Positions 13,404 through 24,962 of a DNA stretch of 64,000 nt are shown here, piece after piece. The translations under genes were made by a program, and so were the position numbers. The notes beneath the pieces were generated by a model. It was given only the letters and a program-made list of their open reading frames with translations, was not told the origin of the DNA and searched no databases. Position 1 is the first letter of the stretch, and each line of letters begins with the position of its first letter. Origin of the DNA: Sialis fuliginosa (lineage: Eukaryota; Arthropoda; Insecta; Megaloptera; Sialidae); assembly GCA_961205875.1 (NCBI GenBank), contig OY540814.1, positions 10,150,993-10,214,992 of the forward strand, in the 5' to 3' direction.

Positions 13404-13434
13404 TTTACTGATGCGGCGTTATCTTGTGTTACAG
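13404..13434 (+). promoter_or_regulatory. 3' splice site before the Kekkon coding exon
   Basis: A branch-point-like TTACTGAT at 13404-13411 precedes the pyrimidine-leaning run TTATCTTGTGTTACAG, ending in AG at 13433-13434. The exon would begin AGCAATGCGAGACG at 13435, leaving 53 nt of 5' UTR before the start codon. It implies an upstream non-coding exon. Confidence 0.65.
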
Positions 13435-13487
13435 AGCAATGCGAGACGTCGAATCGAGTTATCCGTAGGGTCTGCTCATCTCAAGCA

Positions 13488-15932
13488 ATGCCGATGGCGA
13501 ATGAATCCCGAAGGACGCGGGGTACGGAGGCGGTGGCAGTCGTTGCGACGTTCTTGCTATGGTGCTGTCTCTTTCCTGCGCAGGTCCACGCTTGCCCGTC
13601 CGCCTGCACCTGCAAGTGGAAAGGTGGAAAACAGTCTGTCGATTGCTCCAATAAGGATCTCATCACTATTCCAGAAGGAATGGACCACGAGACCCAAGTG
13701 TTGAACTTTTCGGGAAACAACCTTCAAACATTACCTAAAGAGCGGTTTCAACGCATGAATCTTATAAACCTACAGAGAATATACTTATCTCGTTGTAAAA
13801 TATCGCGTATCGATGACCGAGCGTTTACAGGACTTACAAATCTAGTCGAGTTAGACTTATCTGAAAACATTCTTACTTCTGTACCTTCACCCACCTTTTC
13901 GGATTATCCATCTCTAATGCGACTATCATTAAATGATAATCCCATTAAATTAATTCGTAGTTTTGCATTTCACGATTTAGGTTTCCTTACTACTCTCGAA
14001 CTAAGTAACTGTGAAATAGAAACTGTAGAAGACGAAGCGTTTACAAGCCTCACGAGTCTTGAGTGGCTAAAACTTGATGGAAATCGTCTGGCTACAATAC
14101 GCGGGAGTGATACATTACCTGTATCCTTACACGGCATTGATTTACATCACAATAGATGGGTTTGTGATTGCCGAATGCTCGATTTGCACAATTGGCTACT
14201 TAATTTTAATGTCCCGCATCCAATTGAACCCACATGTAGTCGACCAACAAGATTAGCTGGCCGCACAATAAAGTCATTAGATGTAAATGATCTTGCCTGT
14301 CTTCCCGATATATCACCAACTACATTGTACTTAGAAATAGGAGAAGGGAAAAACGTGTCTTTATTATGCAAAGTCTCTGCAATTCCGGAAGCACATGTAT
14401 CATGGTGGTTCCAAGGACAACTTTTGCAGAACGACACAACCGTTGCACCCGGTTATCATTTACTATATTTTATTGAAGAGGGGTCAATAGAAAAAAGAAG
14501 CGAATTATTTATTTATAACACAAATTCTGATGATAACGGTACATTCATTTGTTCTGCTGAGAATTCAGCTGGTAAATCCTTATCTAATTATACAATTAGA
14601 ATTATAGTTAAAGAAGAACCAGTAGTTGTTGTCGTTCCATTTCCATTTGAATACTTTGTGGCAATAGCAGCTGGGGCAGCAGCTCTCGCTATTATTATAA
14701 TAATCTGCGTTGCATTAACGATTATAAAATGCAGAAAAAGCAGACAAACTAAGAAAAAGAAAAATTGTGGAAAAGAAGTTGCTTTGCAAAGTCAACAAAG
14801 TAAATGCGCTGTTTTATGTGAAAATGGGGAACAAGTTAATGAACCCATTAAAGTTAATGGTAATGTTGTCATATCAGAACGACAGCACGATACACTATTA
14901 TATGCATCTCTAGCTGGGAGCAATGTAATGATTGGAGATGTTCCTGTTGTAAATATTCCAGAACAATATAGAAGTCCGCCAAATGTAAAAAATAATGTGC
15001 ATGGTGATCAAAATCCCGATCTAATAAACGATACAGAAAGTGTAGGGAAAGGGCGGCGCCGTGAGGGAGAAAATGAAGAAGAACAAGAAAGTAGTACACA
15101 TAATAGCTATCAAGAGGCTATGGATAATATAATAGACGAATTTGATGCATCGAAAAAACCTATGCCTGCGCGAAGAGTTCAGTGGCAAGATACCCCTATA
15201 ATATATACAGCTGGATTAGCGACACTGCCACGTGGTGGAAGTCATGAATTATACCAGCATGCTGCCGACGTGCATCTTAATCCTAGTTGTTTCTTAGACA
15301 GTGAGGGGTATCCTGTTGACTATGGACTTCCGAAACGAGCCGCACACTCTGTGGTTCCACACCATCAAGAGCATGGAAATTATTTTTATAGAACACTTCC
15401 GCATAAACGCTCAACAATGTCGGCTGCTAATCCAGGCGTAAGGTATTCTCGTGAAGCTGAGTTTCTATCGCGTTCATCACAGTCAACGCCATACGAACAT
15501 TACAGTCCTTCGACTGATGTTAGATATACGGCTGAAGGATATCCATGTTCATCAGTGAAAGGACTGCCGGCCAATCACCAAGGACCTTTTCCAGAAGGAT
15601 TTATTCCTTCGCCGCCAGAAGGATATAAATCTAATGACCCGTTACTGTCACCGGCATCCACAGTAGCTTCTTGCTGCACGAGTCCTCCACGCTGGCCTCC
15701 ATGTTTGCCTTCCGCAGGTATTCCAGGCACTGCAACACCCCCTCGTGCGGGTCCGGTAATGAAGCGTTGCGTAGGAGCGCAAACGGAACACCCTATCGAT
15801 AAAGCGGGTGTGGAGATGACATTGAGACCGACTAAGCCTCCAGTTTCGTCACATTACGTTGTTCACGAAGTGTTGACAGAAAGCCCTGATGAAGGATATG
15901 TAGGAGACGGGGTGGACTCTACAGAGATTTGA
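13488..15932 (+). CDS. kek5: Kekkon-family LRR-Ig transmembrane receptor, Kekkon-5-like
   Basis: An 814-residue single-pass receptor encoded in one uninterrupted exon. Residues 1-35 are a signal peptide ending AQVHA before CPSACTC. Residues 36-63 are the Cys-rich LRR N-cap. Residues 68-210 hold about six leucine-rich repeats, including LQRIYLSRCKI, LVELDLSENIL and LEWLKLDGNRL. Residues 222-272 form the LRR C-cap (NRWVCDCRMLD, C250, C271). Residues 274-374 are one Ig domain with C294, W306/307 and C355 in DDNGTFIC. N-glycosylation sequons lie at N73, N289, N315, N350 and N367. The membrane segment is about 389-413, followed by basic KCRKSRQTKKKKN. The ~400-residue cytoplasmic tail ends in STEI, a class I PDZ-ligand form, just after ESPDEGYVGD. 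The LRR/LRRCT wording (MDxxTQVLNFSGN, SLHGIDLHxNRW, ACLPDISP) fits Kek5 better than Kek1. From Drosophila, Kek proteins modulate EGFR or BMP signalling and cell adhesion at the plasma membrane. ATG 13488 is the first in the exon in this frame; ATG 13494 is an alternative. The subtype is less sure than the family. Confidence 0.95.
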   Translation: MPMANESRRTRGTEAVAVVATFLLWCCLFPAQVHACPSACTCKWKGGKQSVDCSNKDLITIPEGMDHETQVLNFSGNNLQTLPKERFQRMNLINLQRIYLSRCKISRIDDRAFTGLTNLVELDLSENILTSVPSPTFSDYPSLMRLSLNDNPIKLIRSFAFHDLGFLTTLELSNCEIETVEDEAFTSLTSLEWLKLDGNRLATIRGSDTLPVSLHGIDLHHNRWVCDCRMLDLHNWLLNFNVPHPIEPTCSRPTRLAGRTIKSLDVNDLACLPDISPTTLYLEIGEGKNVSLLCKVSAIPEAHVSWWFQGQLLQNDTTVAPGYHLLYFIEEGSIEKRSELFIYNTNSDDNGTFICSAENSAGKSLSNYTIRIIVKEEPVVVVVPFPFEYFVAIAAGAAALAIIIIICVALTIIKCRKSRQTKKKKNCGKEVALQSQQSKCAVLCENGEQVNEPIKVNGNVVISERQHDTLLYASLAGSNVMIGDVPVVNIPEQYRSPPNVKNNVHGDQNPDLINDTESVGKGRRREGENEEEQESSTHNSYQEAMDNIIDEFDASKKPMPARRVQWQDTPIIYTAGLATLPRGGSHELYQHAADVHLNPSCFLDSEGYPVDYGLPKRAAHSVVPHHQEHGNYFYRTLPHKRSTMSAANPGVRYSREAEFLSRSSQSTPYEHYSPSTDVRYTAEGYPCSSVKGLPANHQGPFPEGFIPSPPEGYKSNDPLLSPASTVASCCTSPPRWPPCLPSAGIPGTATPPRAGPVMKRCVGAQTEHPIDKAGVEMTLRPTKPPVSSHYVVHEVLTESPDEGYVGDGVDSTEI

Positions 15933-16430
15933 CAACCAGCCGACTCCCGAGAAAATAGTTCTTCTGTGAAAAGTGATGATAAATCAACTGATACGAAATT
16001 ATAAATCAAAGTGATTGTTGGAGGTGAGAAATAAGACTTATCAGGGTATACTGTGTATAATATAAACAAATTAAATTAGAAAAAGCAATATGTTTTCAAA
16101 TTATAAGTAATTAACTGTGAATACGAATGCTTTTGATATGAAGCGAACGTTGTGCTATATCAATAGTCATGTTGAACGTTGTAAATATAAAATTATATAA
16201 ACTAAAAAGAATAATGTATTGATTTCTCATTAAATATTTATAATTTAATGAAGATATGAGAAATATTCAAAGATATATAGAGTTTAATATATAGATTTGT
16301 TCATAGGAAAATATTATCATTAAAATAAGTATGTATGACTGTATATCTAATAAAATAATCATAAGTTAATTATTGTGTACAGGTTTACATAGTGTTGATA
16401 TATTTGGTAATAAAGAAAAATATTATTAAC
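15933..16430 (+). terminator. Kekkon gene 3' UTR with poly(A) signal candidates
   Basis: Non-coding, AT-rich sequence follows the TGA stop. AATAAA hexamers occur at 16349-16354 and 16409-16414. The latter is followed by a T-rich stretch from about 16430, a normal layout for cleavage and polyadenylation. The actual cleavage site cannot be fixed without transcripts. Confidence 0.5.
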
Positions 16431-18584
16431 TATTTATTTTTTATTTCAACTCAAATGTTTATGACCTTGGGGTAAGTATAGAAAAATTAGATACTATAAA
16501 ATCTGAAAGTTTTCAGAACTAATTCATTTCAAGTTCGCTCAATTTCCACCTAGCAATATGAAAAATGCGACAAAGGAAATCTCAAGATGATCTTTATTCA
16601 CAATGAATAAATAGTTTCAAAGTTCTCGGCAGAACGAAGCATCGGATATGATTTCACAGGATATTCTAAGAAATGAAATGTCAAAAGTAGTAAAAGTTTT
16701 GACAATCGAGAATGTGACACGAATTTGTGATATAATCCCGTTCGCGCGAGTTTGCTTTGTTTAACAAACTGAAAACTTGCTTCAATATTGCAATCCTGCT
16801 ATATCTATATATCAACGTATATAATATAATATTTTACAAAAATACGGCGCTCTACAAGCTATAGCATAGCAACGCCAGTAATAAGTTAAGCATTTCATTA
16901 TATTAAACATTTGCAGTTGGCAAAATAACTTAATAATATTAGAACGAAAAAAGCATGACATTTTTCATAACATTATGCTGTTCTTTTGGATTATTTTTGT
17001 ATGATATTATTATAATTTATTTGAATTACCATTGATAGTTATAGAAAATAAAATTATAATTGAATTAACTTTTTAACTCATATTGAATCTTCAACTTACC
17101 AAAATAGCTAATACGTACCCATTTTTGTTGTACGTATAAATCAATTTGAGAATAAAATGAGATGAAAAGTTAAATGTTTTTTATTTATATTAACACCTAG
17201 TAAATGGAACAGGAGGGTAATATAAGCTTACACCTCTGACTTACTACGTCAGTTGACATGTCAGTGTTTGGAGTACTGATATGTCATTGAGAGCAATTTT
17301 AAATGAAATTTTCCATTTTAGATTATTATGTTAAGGTAAGTAAGTGAGCTTAAATTTTTATTGTATTTAATTATTTATTTAGGTTTTTATCGCATGGATA
17401 GTGCTTTTAATCTACGTAATAACTGTTGCCTTAGCACTAACCATTTTTTTTAAATACATGTGATTGCGGGTATTATGGAGCACGACTATGAAGTGTAATA
17501 ATTAATTAAAATCGTAGTGAAGCAAATAGAGTGAAAAGTATATTAAACACCGAGTACTTCATAACTACCCACATCCACAAAAATATTTTGTTTAGTACAA
17601 TTTCTTCATAATGATGTCCACTAAATGAGGTGCCTATTACGGAGGTTCTGTCCGCATACTCCATGCCACGCCACTGCTATTTTTTACAGTGGCAACAAAT
17701 AAGTTTGAAATAAAAACAACTAAATACATTTAAAAAACAAATGTTTTAACCACCTAATGTAAACAACCGTGTATTATGGTAACAAACGTTTATTATGGAC
17801 CACTCTGGTTGATTTTCTGTTGTTTTAGATTTTTTATTTTTATTTTGTTTTCATTAAAGAATTCTATTTTTGCCTGGTGGATCTCGTTAAAAGATAAAAT
17901 TCTCTGTCCAATGAAATGATGAAGGCTGATTTTAAATAATAAACCAGAGTTTTATTATCTAAAACAATAATGGTGTTATATATACCTACTTTACTCTAAT
18001 AGTAATATGTTAAAAACTAATGAACTTTTTTTTTATAACACATGAAACATAAATGATAGCACATCTATTGATCATTAACGTAGATAATACTATAATTATT
18101 TTGTTAATTGTGCATGAATTCGCATAAAATGGTGTTAAGCAAAAGTCATCAAAGCCAACAATCAGTAGGTTAATTGGTTGGGGCCTCTTAATTTTTCGCT
18201 CTGTTGCCTTTTACATTAACACGGACATGAATGCAGCACGAATTTACATAGGGATGTGCAAATTATTAATATATTTTTAACACTTTGTATATTTTTATTA
18301 TAAATATATTTTTTTTAATTCTCCTCTTATACTATTATATCCATTCAATATTTTTTTATTCGATCAGATATAACCATTAAAAATAGACATTTGGAAATTA
18401 AATTAACTTCTATCTTCTTGAATCTAGAGTAAATTAATATTTACTAAAAAAGTACCTACGATATACCATATATTATGTTAAGTTATTCTAAAATAAGTAA
18501 AGTATTTTTTTTAAATATTTTATTACATTAATTATAACACAAAAAAATATACAATCTTACAAATATATGTATGTATAAGTATTA
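16431..18584. other. Intergenic DNA downstream of Kekkon
   Basis: No gene seen. The block 16560-16800 has higher complexity than average (including TCCCGTTCGCGCGAG) and could be regulatory. The 17190-17830 block has repeated short phrases such as TATTATGG, but I could not define an element. Confidence 0.4.
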
Positions 18585-18586
18585 TA

Positions 18587-19227
18587 GGTTGTCTATTAAA
18601 TCCCTGACAGTTTGAAAAAACTAAAATCACTAGGACATAAAATAACGAGTTCTACAGATAGGAAAGTGTCATGTAGGTATTATGTTGATTAGCGCCAATG
18701 TGAGTTAAATATGCACTATTAGTTTAAATATTAATATATATGTAGGTATTACATTTTTCATTATTTTTAAATGATAACATCTAACTGTCCTTTGTCAGGA
18801 CAATCTATTATGGTGAAATCAGATTGATTTTAAATAATTCTATCAAATAAAATAAACTCTATTCTGAATAACTATATACGTAATTATTGACAATTCTGAC
18901 AGCGACCACTCATGTTCTCCGTAATAACCAAAAGTACAATAAAACTTATACATAACAAAATACATTAATATGATTTATGCATATAATAAAAACACAAAAC
19001 AAATAAATCTTCTCCTTTTCATAATATAATTAGTTACAGAATATCTATATTTATAATAATTACCCATTAATGACCTATTTAAAAATATTGAAATTAATAG
19101 TACACACTTTACTCACATTGGCGCTAATCAACATATGTGTAATGACACTTGCCTATCTATAGAACTGGATATTTTATGTTCCTAGTAATTTTAGTTTTTT
19201 CAAACCGCCGGGGATATAGTAGACAAG
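18587..19227. mobile_element. MITE with long terminal inverted repeats and TA flanks
   Basis: About 120-bp terminal inverted repeats face each other. The left begins GGTTGTCTATTAAATCCCTG. The right ends GGGGATATAGTAGACAAG. Both arms share TTTGAAAAAACTAAAAT and the inner block TGTTGATTAGCGCCAATGTG. TA dinucleotides flank both ends (18585-18586 and 19228-19229), as expected for Tc1/mariner-superfamily insertion. No transposase frame is present, so it is non-autonomous. The arms have diverged by a few percent and small gaps. Confidence 0.8.
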
Positions 19228-20810
19228 TACCGTATTATATTATACGATAGTATCCATTAAGTGTATATGTATAAAATAACAATCAATAGAATCCTTTTAT
19301 TTTTGTTTCCTTTTTTGTATACTTGTCCTTATACGTTATTTTTCTCACGTCATAATACATATAAGAGAATGTCTTTTTTATAAACAGTATCTCCACACTC
19401 TTTTGTTCAATAATTCCTCGGATAAGTAAAGTTCTTTTCCAGTCAACACTTTAATGGCGATTTTGTCACAAAAAACTAAAGTTGTTGAAGAGGACGATAT
19501 GTTAGCTGTAAGAAGAGCAGGATATTAAATCCTTGAAGTTGAAAGGAGATACTTGAGTCAAACCATTGTTTTGAGAATACTGTATGCTATAGAATAATAC
19601 AGCTCACCATCTTTCTTTTGCCCGATGAGACAAATGCTATTGTAATAAGACAAATAACCTCCAAGAGTTCTTTTCTTTGCGACGTCACATCCTTTTAAAA
19701 AATCCTACAAAGATATGAGAGTAATTGAACTTCTTTATAACAGTTTCAGTTTATAAAAAAACTTTTATGAAACATTTATGACTTCTATGTCATAATAATA
19801 TAAATATATAATATAAACTTACCTGACTTTTTTTTATTGAAAGACCGAACAAAAATTCTGGTTAAAAAAATTCTTAAGGGGCCCGCCAATAATTCCAGTC
19901 TATACACTACTAAATTAATCAATTAGCAATTCGTTATTTTGTTATTTTAGATGTACACAAAAACAAATCTTGATAAGTCACATTTAATAGCAAAACATAA
20001 CAAACAAACTGACATGGTTTCTATGAAATGAAATATTGCTTTTACTCTATTTCAAGTGGTAATTAACTTTTTTTCTGTCACTTTTACAAATCGTTCGCAT
20101 TTTCTACATCATTCGCCAAACACTTTCATCTGATGTTATGAATTTTCGATAAAATTTTTGATTGTAGTACATTCTCTAATAAGAATTTGGCGAAATGTGT
20201 TCGTGTTTTCTATACAGTAAATTCCAAATGTAAATAACACTCTTGACATGTAGGTTCGAATAAATTATTTTTCTATCTGGTTTCAATTTTCACATCACGC
20301 GTGTGCGGAATAACAAACACATGATATTTCAATATAAACAAGAAAATTGTTTCTCTTGCTGTTACTATAGAAGGGTTGTATTCAAGGATATGTTTATTTT
20401 ACTATTTCATTAATAACTCTCGTTTACAAATGTCACATCTTTTAAATGCAATAAATAAAAATTATATTTTAAATGTTGTTTAAACAATTTCTTCAGATCA
20501 AGTTTTTTAGATATAATTTTTTAATAACACTACTGTCTATTAGATAGATACAAAGATGTATAGAAAAGGTAAGACAAAGCATTTTACAAAATAATTATTC
20601 ACATAATAGAATAATATAATGAATATTATAAGGATAATAAAGCAGAAAATAATTATAATAATAAATGAGGGATTTGTAAATTCCTTAACTGTATAATGAC
20701 AGTAAAATGCAGCATATTCTTCAGTGCTTCCTTGAATTGCTTCAAGGGTAGATACTTTATATTTTTTGGTACATAGTTGTTTATTTTAATTATAGAGTTA
20801 TGTCCGGTAG

Positions 20811-20932
20811 AAAATTTACTAGCTAGCAAGCACTTTCAAATGGTGTATTGTCAAACACTTAATGAAACTAAAGGAGTACTGTCAGATAGGTAAGAAACCT
20901 CATTTGAAAGTGCTTACTAGCTAGTAAATTTT
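20811..20932. repeat. Hairpin with 32-bp arms
   Basis: The left arm 20811-20842 begins AAAATTTACTAGCTAG. It is matched at 31 of 32 positions by the reverse complement of 20901-20932, with a 58-bp loop between. It could be the core of a small MITE or the stem of a structured RNA. The near-perfect stem is longer than a typical animal pre-miRNA stem. Confidence 0.8.
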
Positions 20933-21871
20933 GCTAACTTGTTTATAATACCGGAGATTAGTGACATTTTTTTGGATCAATGTTAAGTTTATGACTTAAC
21001 GAAACAAGACCGAGATCAATTTTATTTATAAGTCTAAAGTCACGCTTCTCGGTTTTAAATAATTATCAGTATACTTATTGTAAATAAATATTTGTTATTT
21101 GATCTTAACCTTGCAATAAATAATTAAAGTTAAATAAAAAAGCATCGACACGAGACGAGATGAATTTAATTGATAAATATTGTCAGTTGTAAAATTCGAT
21201 TAGACGAAACAACCTCTCTCGTATACAACCCTAAAAATTTCGAAATCGGGTAGTATATTTATACTACAAAATTAACTAATTCTCTAAAACCAGTATTTTT
21301 TGTTAATCTACGTACTTTCCTTTTTCAAGCATAATCATTCATAAACACAAAACACCTGCGTAACTTTTAAATAATTTGAAAACATTTTTTAAACAAATGA
21401 AATTTCACGCTACCGTTACAAAAGAATTGTTACCGGTTTTTATTCACAATGTATCAAATAGATATTGGTACATTGAAACCGGTCGCCTGCCACAAGACGA
21501 ATGCGTGGGATTCCCCAGTGTCGGCAAGTTGGATTGCTGACATTATTCTCTCATCCAGCAGGACGATATTTGTTTTCTCTGTCTATACTGTGAGATAGCT
21601 CGTATCTTACCTGTGCATTTTACTAGTATCAATTTTCTTATTACGATGCAAGCATTCTTTTTTTTATCTATGCGTTCATGTTTCGTATGAAGGTAAGTTG
21701 AAATTTATTTATTATATAGATGTTTTTGTAAGTACAGTGAAACTTTGACATAACGCTCCTGTTTATAGTGCTACCCCGTGTATTACGCCTTTTTGCTATG
21801 GTCCCGACCTCGATACGTAAATTAAATACAATATGCCCATATTTAACTCTCACAAATCTCGTTTACAATGC

Positions 21872-21912
21872 ATAAAAGTTTGTTAACACATTTTGTGTTA
21901 ACAAACTTTTAT
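21872..21912. repeat. 41-bp palindrome with 3-nt loop
   Basis: The 19-bp arm ATAAAAGTTTGTTAACACA, a TTT loop and an exact reverse-complement arm. Its size is the same as that of the palindrome at 3881-3921 but the sequence is unrelated. Confidence 0.9.
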
Positions 21913-22335
21913 TGTGCACGTGTTAACCATTCCAAACTCTCTTATCTGTTAATCTGACTTTGTATACAAGTAAACAATTACATATTTTGTCTTAATTCTT
22001 TTAAAATGTAACGACGACGTGTAGACAAACGATAATGAATGATTCTTGCTTTTAAATTGTTAATTTAGTTTAATCAATATAATTATTAGGAGAGCACCGG
22101 AATTCACGATTTTATTCCGGTTCCTGTTCCGGCAGGACCTGGTAAATTCCGGCCTGGTTTTGCCGGTATTTTGAAATTTTATTATAACTTACTACTAAGA
22201 AATTTATAAATAATATATATTATTTTTGTTTCAAAATGAAACATTTTTAACAATAACCTCTCCGAATGGACTGAACTGCACTTACATATCTAACAGTATT
22301 GTTTATGATAATGCATCATAATATGTAATTATGTA

Positions 22336-23263
22336 GGGGAGAGGTGCTGCAGTTGAAACACGGCGTCAATTGAAACGTTTTAAAAATAATATCTACTAGT
22401 AGTCATAAATGAAAGCTTTATATCATCTGAGTTAGCTAATGTGTTACTGCTTTAGCGACCGAGTCGGCGCTACTATTCTGTCAAATAAGTTTTGAAAATT
22501 TAAGAATTAGGTGAGAATTAGTGTTTTTTTCAGTTGATGTGTTATTTTTAAAATACGAATATATTTTTGGATTACACAGTCAAAAATCATTTCTCGTTAA
22601 TAATATTTGGTTAGTAGATTGATATAGAAGCAAGGCATGTATAGAGCTATGTGTTTTTAATCAATTTACAATTATTTAAATTTGGTGTACATTGTGTTAC
22701 ATTTTCGAACTAGGCTGCAATTGAAACTATTTAGAATGCATCGGTTGAAATATGTTTCATCCGACACCTGCAGAGCCGTAACTAGAGGCTCGGGGGCCCC
22801 GTGGCAACAATTGACCGAGGGGCCCCCAGTATATACAAAATACCTTTTTTTTCGTTGAATTTTATATGATGAGTGAATAATATTATCTCAAAAGAATTAC
22901 CCCACTTGTTTTTAAGATTTTAAGGGGAATTTAATTTTTTTGTATTGATTTTATATCAAATAATAATTATAATTTATCATTAATAAAAATTATTTCATTT
23001 AATTTTTTCCTTATTTTCCTTTTTTATTGAAAAAAAATATATGTTTCAATTGACGCTTTCTCGGCGTCATTTGAAACACTCTCCTTGACTCTACTTTGGA
23101 TCAATTTCTACATACACTGGTTAATATTTTGAGAAATTTTGTTTGGTGATTAGAAGTTTAATAGAAAGACTATATTGTGTCCAAATTTGAAATAATTACT
23201 AATTAAAATAACAAAGTTATCATCGAAAACCCAAAAACTGTTTCAATTGCAGCACCTCTCCCC
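22336..23263. mobile_element. Tc1/mariner- or pogo-type MITE
   Basis: The terminal inverted repeat GGGGAGAGGTGCTGCARTTG at the left is matched by CAATTGCAGCACCTCTCCCC at the right, with TA on both flanks (22334-22335, 23264-23265). Subterminal copies of CGGCGTCAATTGAAAC face each other near 22360 and 23040. No transposase frame is visible. A GC-rich patch inside at 22771-22835 (CAGAGCCGTAACTAG, then CGGGGGCCCC) looks like the end of a different, hAT-type element nested here. Layout and style resemble the pogo-like element at 42114-43411. Confidence 0.8.
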
Positions 23264-23265
23264 TA

Positions 23266-24574
23266 CTATAGTAATGCATTGGTGCTTTTATTTATAACAT
23301 TAGAAATGTAATTTCATTCGATCGAAAAGAACGTATGATATACACACAATTTAAAATAATAAAGATGTTAAAATAACAGGATAAAAAAGAGTATTTTTTA
23401 TAATACAATGTAGAACTACCACTCTACTATTTAAGGAATAGGTACCATATAAAATAATGTTATATTAATTTAAGGTAATAATCTCTGTAAATTGAAAATT
23501 CCAGTTCAAGTATACCCCTAATAACTATATTCGTTTTTATTGTATTAAAAATTAAGAATACACATGACACAGAAATATATATGTTAACAATTTAGAAAAA
23601 TTAGGTACAAAGTATTTTAACATAAAAAAAAATTATAACTGTCATACTTGGTCATTATACATAGTCAGTATTCTCATTAGTGAAGTAAGTAGATCAAAAG
23701 TATTTTTATTATATTTTATGCAACATTTTTGAAAGACAAACATCATAAATATATGCATACAAACACACGGATAAGCATGTTTAAAAATTTACAAACTGTT
23801 CTCACCAAAACAGAATTAAAACAAAAATAATATTTACTCATATATATTTTATAAGTCAGCATTTACAGAAATAAAAATTTACAACTGGTATGAATCAAAC
23901 ATATATTCGTTTTCACCACAATATATATTTGAAATATAAACATATATCCAAGAACAATTTGTACAAAACATGTTATTGTATGCATATAAACACATAAAGA
24001 ACAACAATAAACATCAATCATAACAACATAACTACACAACACTTCGCTTTCCCACAAAATTGTCACCTCCATTCAGTGCCGGGGTAAGCGAAACATTTGC
24101 TTCTGACGTCATTTAATTGTTGGGGTTTGATATTCGATGCGATAATTTAGATATTAGTGATGTTACATAACCGTAATCCCAACACACAATTTTCATCGTT
24201 TTGCAATTTCTAATTGGTGTCGAGGAATTTGCATGCTTTTCATGATATTTATGTTAATTGTTTTTGTTAAAAATAAACTGCCCTGGTTGGCACAAGACTT
24301 TTTTATTCATCATCAAACAGAGGAAATTACATAAGTTAACTCTTTCTTCTAAGAAATTGAATATAAACTACATTATATTAATTGTTGTTTTTGATAATGT
24401 TTAAGATATATTTTAATTCTCTTCAGTGATTTTATTTGAAACGTTTTATTATAAATCGATATAGTAATTTTTCTGTTTAAAAAAATGTTTTGTCAAAGGC
24501 TTCTTATATTTTAGAGTTACGTATAAAAAAAGATTTAAAAGCCACACAAAAATTTCATCGGTCTAATGCAATGT
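23266..24574. other. Intergenic AT-rich DNA
   Basis: No gene or readable repeat boundary was found. The frame on the minus strand at 23863-24072 is of chance-like composition. Confidence 0.4.
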
Positions 24575-24753
24575 CCATCAAATTGTGTGCCGGGACACAG
24601 TAGTGCGCCGCGAAAAATTAAAAAAATTTATATATTTTTATTCATACTAATAAAATATTTATTTAAATTTTGATGGAATTTTTATTTGGTGTACCTCGAA
24701 ACAAATTCTCCCCGCCCAGTGTGTCGTACGGTACAAAAGTTTGGAAGACACTG
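24575..24753 (-). mobile_element. Probable hAT-element end
   Basis: Read on the minus strand the block starts CAGTGTCTTCCAAACTTTTG at 24753, a wording typical of insect hAT termini. It is GC-richer than its flanks, with GTGCCGGGACAC and GCGCCGCG inside. The other end and an 8-bp duplication were not found. Confidence 0.35.
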
Positions 24754-24962
24754 ATCTGATGTAATTTATGTACTATACCGTAAGTTAAAGGAATTCCGGT
24801 ACTTTCACGTTTTGTATGCTGATTGTTTTAAACGTAAATTGCTAGCTTTGACTGTAGTTGGTACTTATATACATACATACGATAGTCAGTTAGTTGAAAG
24901 TCGTAGTCGTATTGTATTATTTAAAATGTAAATAAACATTTGTCTTTGTTAACAAACGAATA

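Larger units (their letters stand above)
8346..13418. other. AT-rich region upstream of the Kekkon gene
   Basis: No supported coding sequence. It probably contains upstream regulatory DNA, promoter and non-coding 5' exon(s) of the Kekkon gene, because the coding exon begins behind a splice acceptor. Separate entries cover a tRNA-like stretch (9091-9170), a dispersed repeat (9368-9567) and two GC-richer islands (10540-10640, 12040-12250). A GGGTCATTCC motif at 12962 matches the foldback-element terminus. Confidence 0.45.
19230..22333. other. Intergenic AT-rich DNA
   Basis: No gene seen. It contains the hairpin at 20811-20932, the palindrome at 21872-21912, a higher-complexity block at 21480-21620 that may be regulatory, and a small GC-richer stretch at 22090-22170 with repeated CCGG/TTCCGG motifs whose origin I do not recognise. 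Confidence 0.4.

Noticed and set aside
14147..14437. Frame antisense to the Kekkon gene
   Set aside because: Shadow of the real coding sequence.
17466..17480. Similarity of GGAGCACGACTATGA to a stretch near 32880
   Set aside because: Fifteen matching bases are within chance expectation for a window of this size.
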